From Deltaproteobacteria bacterium (GTDB lineage: Bacteria > Myxococcota_A > Polyangia > Haliangiales > Haliangiaceae): a DNA stretch of 20,570 nt. How positions within the stretch are numbered: position 1 is the first letter of the stretch; each line of letters starts with the position of its first letter. The notes beneath the pieces were generated by a model. It did not search any database. It worked only from the letters and a program-made list of their open reading frames with translations, and was not told where the DNA came from. Shown here in pieces: positions 15,309 to 20,570 of the stretch. The stretch covers positions 1 through 20,570 of the forward strand of contig JACCQV010000408.1 of the NCBI GenBank assembly GCA_013813945.1, read 5' to 3'. The position numbers and the translations under genes were made by a program.

Positions 15309-18152
15309 ATGGGCGCGGAGCTCGACGGAGTGGAGCAGTTCGGCCCGTACCTCGTGTACGAGCGGCTCGGCATTGGCGGCATGGCCACGGTGCATCGCGC
15401 ACTCGAGCGCGGCATGGAGGGGTTCGAGCGGATCGTCGCGCTCAAGCGCCTGCTCCCTCACCTCGCGGAAGACGCGAGCTTCATCAAGTCGTTCGTGCGC
15501 GAAGCGAAGCTCGCCTCGCTCCTCCACCCCGTCAACATCGTCCAGAACTTCGAGCTCGGCCGGGTGGGCACCGAGTACTTCATCTCGATGGAGTACATCG
15601 ACGGCAGGGACATCCGTCGGATCCTCCGCCACGCGCGCAAGGTGACCGGGCCGCCGCCGATCAACGTCACCGTCGGCCTGTTGATCCAGCTCTGCGAGGC
15701 GCTCGACTACGCGCACACCAAGGCTGACGAGCGCGGACAGCCTCTGCTGCTCGTGCACCGAGACGTCTCGCCCTCGAACGTGATCGTGACGACCGCCGGG
15801 CACGTCAAGGTGATCGACTTTGGCATCGCGAAGGCGCAGTCCTCGGCGCACCGCACGCAGACCGGGCGCGTCAAGGGCAAGCTCGCCTACATGGCGCCCG
15901 AGGCTGTCTCGGGCAAGGAGCTCGACGCCCGCAGCGATCTGTTCGCGCTCGGCGTGATCGCGCACGAGCTGCTCACTGCGCGGCCACTGTTCGCGAGCAA
16001 GAACGAGTACCAGACGCTGCTCAAGGTCCAGCGCGGCGACATCATGCCGCCGTCGACGTTCCATCAGACCTGCCCACCCGAGCTCGATGCGATCGTGCTG
16101 AAGGCGCTCGCGCGCGATCCCGACGACCGGTTCGCCGCTGCCACCGAGATGCGCGACGAGCTGCTGGCGATGCGCAAGCGCTACGGCCTGCGCACGAGCT
16201 CGCGCGATATCGCGTCGTGGGTGACGCTCGCATTCTCGATGGAGATCCCCGGCGGCCGCGCGGCATCCGCGATGGACATGCACACGTACAGTGCGATCCA
16301 CAAGACCCCGACGCCGCAGCCGCGCCGTGAAGACGATGACGCCGTCGAGATCGCGTGGGGCGGCGGCGAGGAGATCTCGGAAGCCGGAGCGGTCTTCCTC
16401 GACGAGGTTCCGGACGTCTCGAACAAGCACCTCAGCGCCGGTGTCCAGATCCGCACCGCGATCGACGACGAGCTCGACGATGACATCCCGACTCCGTTGC
16501 CCTCGCACGGCACGACGCCGGCGAGCCAGCCGGGTGCACCTCGCGAACGTCGGACCACGGCGCCCGGGCACACACCGCCCCCGCCAAGTCGACGGGGGCA
16601 ACCGAGCTCACGGTTGCTGACGCAGACCACCGATCCCGACGGCCAGCGGATCCTCGACAGTGTCGCGGTCGAAGTGCCGGGTGACACGCAGCCGTCGATG
16701 CCGATGGCCAGCGACACCCAGCCGTCCATGCCGGTGACGCCGCCCTATGGCGGCGACCTCCCGATCGTTCGGTTTCACAAGACGGTGCCGCCACCGCTCG
16801 CTCAGCCGATCCGTGCGGTGCAGACCAAGCCGGGTTACTCGCTGGCCGCTGCAAGGACGCGCACTCCGAGCACCGCGGACGACGATGTCGATGAGACCGC
16901 GTCCACCCTGACGCGCCAGACCCGGCCCAAGCCCGGCGCCGCGAGCGCCGCACCGCCATCCCGACGCAAGCACCGTGGACCGAACACCACGTGGATCCTC
17001 ATCGCCGGGCTGTTCGCAGCGGCGGCGATCGCGACGGCGATCACGCTGTTCATCACGCGCGGCGACGATCCGGTCGCCACCTCCCCCGAGGCGCCGGGGC
17101 CGACCGCGCGTCCCGTTCCGGCGAAGACAGTCGGGACCGTGAAGTTCAGCCTCGAGCCGCCAGATGCGGAGGTCTGGATCGAGGGCAAGCTCGTTTACTC
17201 GGGCTCGCCATGGATGACCGAGCTCGAGGCGGGCGCGTACCAGATCCAGATCCAGCGCACCGGCTACAGCGCGTGGCTGACCAGCCTCGAGCTCTCGGCG
17301 GCCGAGACCCAGACGCTCCGCGTCGTGCTCGAGCCGCTCGTCGGTGCGTCGAACACGAGCGCGGCGACGCTGAAGGTGACATCGAGCCCGTCCGGACTCG
17401 ATGCGGTGCTCGACGGCGTGTTGCTGCCGCAGAAGACTCCGATCAACATGCCGCTCGAGGTCGGCCCACACTCGATCGTGCTGCGCCAGAACGGCGTCGA
17501 GGTGTGGAAGCAAGACCTCATCGCACAGGCGAGCGCTGACTACGAGTTCACCCCGTCGATGGATGCCGAGAAGCAGCGCGAGCGCGACCTCCGCCGGCGC
17601 GAGCAGCCGGCGAACCGGGCGAAGGTCATCACGCCGACCGTGCCCGCATCCGACGTACGGCCGACGGGATCCGATTCGACCGGTCCCATCACGTCGATCC
17701 CACCGGACCCTGGCCCGGGATCAGCGACCGCGCCGACCACGGAACCACCGACGCCGCCCGCGCCGCCACCGCCGCCGGCGCCCGTGACGCCGCCACCTCC
17801 CAAGGCTTCGATCCCCGTGCCACAACCCGTGACGCGGCCGGCACCGACGACCGCGACGCAGCCGAGTGCAGTTTCGGGCACGATCACCGTGCCGCCGACC
17901 GCGGTGACGAAGATCTCCGGTAGCCCGCCGCAGATCAGCCAGCACAAACATGCGGACGTCCCGGCCTCCGTTGCCTCGAAGGTCTGCATCAGTCACACCG
18001 GCGCGGTCACGAACGTCAGCGTGATCACGAAGCTCGACAGCCGTGTCGCCGCCGACATCACGCGCGCGATCGAGGCATGGAAGTACGCGCCCTATGCGGT
18101 CAACGGCACCCCCGCGGCGGTGTGCTTCGTTGTCAGCTTCAAGCTGAAGTAG
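15309..18152 (+). CDS. Membrane Ser/Thr kinase with two PEGA repeats and TonB-like C-terminus
   Basis: This protein has 947 residues. The kinase domain (about 13-290) is complete: glycine loop GIGGMATV (21-28), K46, E65, HRDVSPSN (150-157; D152), DFG (170-172) and APE (196-198). A long low-complexity cytoplasmic linker follows (about 320-555), with an acidic patch and two DTQPSMP copies ten residues apart (459 and 469). One membrane segment (561-583) is followed by two PEGA-type beta domains (about 609-675 and 686-748). A charged helix and a Pro-rich arm (about 795-850) come next. The end (about 878-947) resembles the TonB C-terminal domain (GAVTNVSVI, WKYAPYAVNGTPA), with C893 and C939 able to pair. 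The kinase should be cytoplasmic and the rest periplasmic. Substrates are unknown. The stop abuts the stop of the minus-strand zinc-ribbon gene. Confidence 0.92.
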   Translation: MGAELDGVEQFGPYLVYERLGIGGMATVHRALERGMEGFERIVALKRLLPHLAEDASFIKSFVREAKLASLLHPVNIVQNFELGRVGTEYFISMEYIDGRDIRRILRHARKVTGPPPINVTVGLLIQLCEALDYAHTKADERGQPLLLVHRDVSPSNVIVTTAGHVKVIDFGIAKAQSSAHRTQTGRVKGKLAYMAPEAVSGKELDARSDLFALGVIAHELLTARPLFASKNEYQTLLKVQRGDIMPPSTFHQTCPPELDAIVLKALARDPDDRFAAATEMRDELLAMRKRYGLRTSSRDIASWVTLAFSMEIPGGRAASAMDMHTYSAIHKTPTPQPRREDDDAVEIAWGGGEEISEAGAVFLDEVPDVSNKHLSAGVQIRTAIDDELDDDIPTPLPSHGTTPASQPGAPRERRTTAPGHTPPPPSRRGQPSSRLLTQTTDPDGQRILDSVAVEVPGDTQPSMPMASDTQPSMPVTPPYGGDLPIVRFHKTVPPPLAQPIRAVQTKPGYSLAAARTRTPSTADDDVDETASTLTRQTRPKPGAASAAPPSRRKHRGPNTTWILIAGLFAAAAIATAITLFITRGDDPVATSPEAPGPTARPVPAKTVGTVKFSLEPPDAEVWIEGKLVYSGSPWMTELEAGAYQIQIQRTGYSAWLTSLELSAAETQTLRVVLEPLVGASNTSAATLKVTSSPSGLDAVLDGVLLPQKTPINMPLEVGPHSIVLRQNGVEVWKQDLIAQASADYEFTPSMDAEKQRERDLRRREQPANRAKVITPTVPASDVRPTGSDSTGPITSIPPDPGPGSATAPTTEPPTPPAPPPPPAPVTPPPPKASIPVPQPVTRPAPTTATQPSAVSGTITVPPTAVTKISGSPPQISQHKHADVPASVASKVCISHTGAVTNVSVITKLDSRVAADITRAIEAWKYAPYAVNGTPAAVCFVVSFKLK

Positions 18153-18323
18153 TCAGGACTTCGATTCGGGACGGACGCAGACGCCGCCGAGCGTGTCGTA
18201 GACCAGGCGTGTGCCGCACTGCGCGCAGCTCGTCGGAAACGTGCCGCGAAGACCAAACCAGGTCTTGATCAAGACCAGCTGAGCGGCGCAGCGCGGACAC
18301 TTCGGTGGCGAGAGCACGCTCAT
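18153..18323 (-). CDS. Small zinc-ribbon protein (56 aa)
   Basis: The protein is only 56 residues, with two CxxC knuckles, KCPRC (C9, C12) and SCAQCG (C33, C36), plus C49. This is a typical zinc-ribbon that binds one Zn ion. Small ribbons of this kind act in nucleic-acid or protein contacts; no role can be assigned here. The ATG at 18323 overlaps the stop of the upstream lipoprotein by one base (TGATG), so translation is coupled. An open frame continues to 18479 but has no conserved content and overlaps the lipoprotein gene. The stop lies directly next to the kinase stop at 18152, with no bases between, so no terminator fits between the two convergent genes. Confidence 0.75.
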   Translation of the reverse strand: MSVLSPPKCPRCAAQLVLIKTWFGLRGTFPTSCAQCGTRLVYDTLGGVCVRPESKS

Positions 18324-18727
18324 CAGGACTTCTGCGCGACGACCGTGCCGGTGAACATGTCCATGCCGCACGCGAAGCGAACCTCGCCGTCCTGCGGCAC
18401 CGTCACGGCGACCTCGACCGGCGAGTTCATGGGCAGGACCACGAGCTTGCCGTCCGGGGTCTTCAATTCGGCGAGGCACTCACCCTCGACCGTGCGCGTG
18501 AACACGAGCATCAGCTTCTCGCCGGGCTTGCCGGGAATCTTGTCGGGGACGTAGCCCTCCTTGCCAGCCTCGATCGCGATCTTGCGAACGCCGTCGGGGT
18601 TGACCGTGCCGGTCGCGGTCGTCGCGGCCGGCGGCTGCTTGGTCTCCTTGGTTTCAGTGCCGCTCTTCTTCGAGCAGGCGACGAGGCCGAGGGCCACAGC
18701 GATCACGACGAGGAGCGGTCCGCGCAT
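18323..18727 (-). CDS. Cupredoxin-like lipoprotein
   Basis: This 134-residue protein has a signal with lipobox LVAC (C18) and a Lys/Thr-rich linker. The domain at about 47-131 is cupredoxin-like (PF13473 type). It runs EGYVPDKIPGKPGEKLML, then ECLAEL with C84, LPMNSP, and a C-terminal FACGMDMFTG with C120, M122 and M124. These Cys/Met positions could bind copper, but a full type 1 site (two His, Cys, Met) is not evident. It is probably periplasmic or surface anchored. The ATG at 18727 has TATCGT six bases upstream, matching the leaderless pattern. The zinc-ribbon gene follows with a TGATG overlap. A copper-related role is inference. Confidence 0.78.
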   Translation of the reverse strand: MRGPLLVVIAVALGLVACSKKSGTETKETKQPPAATTATGTVNPDGVRKIAIEAGKEGYVPDKIPGKPGEKLMLVFTRTVEGECLAELKTPDGKLVVLPMNSPVEVAVTVPQDGEVRFACGMDMFTGTVVAQKS

Positions 18728-18733
18728 CTACGC

Positions 18734-18739
18734 ACGATA
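18734..18739 (-). promoter_or_regulatory. TATCGT -10-like box, leaderless promoter of the cupredoxin lipoprotein
   Basis: On the minus strand TATCGT is followed by GCGTAG and then the ATG at 18727. It lies in the 32-bp gap after the di-iron gene, so the lipoprotein and zinc-ribbon pair could be transcribed apart from that gene. Confidence 0.45.
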
Positions 18740-18759
18740 GCGCGCCGGCGGCAGACCGG

Positions 18760-19818
<1,059 letters not shown>

Positions 19819-19831
19819 AACCCCCACGTAG

Positions 19832-19853
19832 AAAGTGAAACTTCTTTCACTTT
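19832..19853. promoter_or_regulatory. Perfect 22-bp palindrome, predicted TetR operator
   Basis: AAAGTGAAA (19832-19840) and its exact reverse complement TTTCACTTT (19845-19853) flank CTTC. The AT-rich element stands out in high-GC surroundings. It lies immediately upstream of the TACGTG box of the di-iron gene (19830-19825) and about 28 bp upstream of the CAATCT box of tetR (19881-19886). That placement could control both genes. Confidence 0.8.
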
Positions 19854-19892
19854 GCGCTGGTAGCGACGCGCGGTCAAGTGCAATCTGGTCGT

Positions 19893-20570
19893 ATGGTTCG
19901 CGCTCGCGCCTCTCGTGTATCCACGGATCCGCTCCCGGACCCTGAAGCGATCCTGGCCGCGACCAAGGAGCCCGACTTCCGGCAGGAGCGCGCGCGCCGC
20001 AGCTACCTCGCGCTGATCGACGCGGCCACGACGCTGTTCGCGAAGCGCGGCTACGACGCGGTCGGGACGCCCGAGATCGCGCAGGAGGCCGGCGTGTCGG
20101 TCGGCACGTTCTATCGCTACTTCGAGGACAAGCACGAGATCTACGTCGAGATCGCGCGGCGCACGATGATCACCGCGTATCGCGTCTCGGTCGAGGGGCT
20201 GACGCCGCAGCTGTTCGTCGGGCGTGGCCGGCGCGAGACGATCGCGGCCGCGGTCACGCACCTGTTCGCGAACGTGCTCGAGCGCCCCGAGCTGTCGCGC
20301 AGCTTCACCGAGATGTCGCTGCGCGACGCGCAGGTCGCCGAGCTCCGCCGCGCGCTCGAGCAGCTCTCGATCCGGCGACTGACGATGCTGATCGACGCGG
20401 TCGTCCCGCGCGACGTCATCGCGGATCCGGAAGCCGCCGCGTTCGTGATCTACACGCTCGTGATGGAGGCCGCGTACAGCCTCGTCGGTCAGTTCGGCCC
20501 GCCGCCGCTCGATGCCGAGCGCACGAAGGCCGCGGTCACGCTGTTCATCGAGCGCGCGCTGTTCCCGACC
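19893..20570 (+). CDS. TetR family transcriptional regulator (3' end off right edge)
   Basis: The 226 visible codons are open to the window edge. An N-terminal arm of about 35 residues precedes the helix-turn-helix: LIDAATTLFAKRGYDAV (41-57), then TPEIAQEAGVSVGTFYRYF (59-77) and EDKHEIY. This is the canonical TetR DNA-binding domain. The remainder is the helical ligand-binding domain, close to complete. The ATG at 19893 has CAATCT six bases upstream. The gene is divergent from the di-iron oxidase, with 74 bp between starts and a 22-bp palindrome in that gap. It is therefore the likely repressor of the oxidase and of itself. The ligand is unknown; a substrate of the oxidase is a reasonable guess. 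Confidence 0.93.
   Translation, partial: MVRARASRVSTDPLPDPEAILAATKEPDFRQERARRSYLALIDAATTLFAKRGYDAVGTPEIAQEAGVSVGTFYRYFEDKHEIYVEIARRTMITAYRVSVEGLTPQLFVGRGRRETIAAAVTHLFANVLERPELSRSFTEMSLRDAQVAELRRALEQLSIRRLTMLIDAVVPRDVIADPEAAAFVIYTLVMEAAYSLVGQFGPPPLDAERTKAAVTLFIERALFPT

Overview
The window is about 20.5 kb of high-GC, densely coded bacterial chromosome. It most resembles a myxobacterium (Myxococcota; a Haliangium/Kofleria-like member is my inference). The evidence is two Ser/Thr protein kinases with the glycine loop GGMATV, a kinase carrying PEGA repeats and a TonB-like tail, at least six lipoproteins with clear lipoboxes, and many start codons without a Shine-Dalgarno sequence. I see no mobile elements, CRISPR arrays, rRNA or tRNA genes. 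No gap between genes exceeds about 180 bases.

Left part (1-6500, all minus strand, read right to left): a PHP-domain lipoprotein whose stop overlaps the start (GTGA) of a beta-barrel-like secreted protein, then a small unknown protein, an ABC-F ATPase, and the N-terminal part of a Ser/Thr kinase that runs off the left edge. The genes are packed like an operon, but TAnnnT boxes directly before several starts suggest internal leaderless promoters.

Middle-left (6523-9214, plus strand): a small beta-barrel-like protein overlaps a lipoprotein with a glycerophosphodiesterase-like fold. A Cys/Pro-rich lipoprotein follows, overlapping by GTGA a ferritin-like di-iron protein. The last shares its CTAG stop with a convergent two-repeat lipoprotein (9211-10419, minus).

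Middle-right (10597-15276): a copper type II monooxygenase-like (PHM fold) lipoprotein, then tdh (SDR-type L-threonine 3-dehydrogenase) and kbl (2-amino-3-ketobutyrate CoA ligase). The last two convert threonine to glycine plus acetyl-CoA. They are separated by an antisense DUF368/PopT polyprenyl-phosphate transporter. kbl overlaps a BolA-family gene by ATGA.

Right part (15309-20570): a 947-residue kinase-TM-PEGA-PEGA-TonB_C fusion. Its stop abuts that of a minus-strand zinc-ribbon gene, which is coupled to a cupredoxin-like lipoprotein. Then come a di-iron ferritin-like oxidase gene and a divergent TetR regulator (cut by the right edge), separated by a perfect 22-bp palindrome that is the obvious operator.

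The most notable overall signals are the repeated TAnnnT-N6/7-start pattern (leaderless transcription), the 22-bp divergent promoter at 6501-6522 where two such boxes overlap, the kinase/TonB_C fusion, and the coupled Cys-rich lipoprotein/ferritin-like pair.
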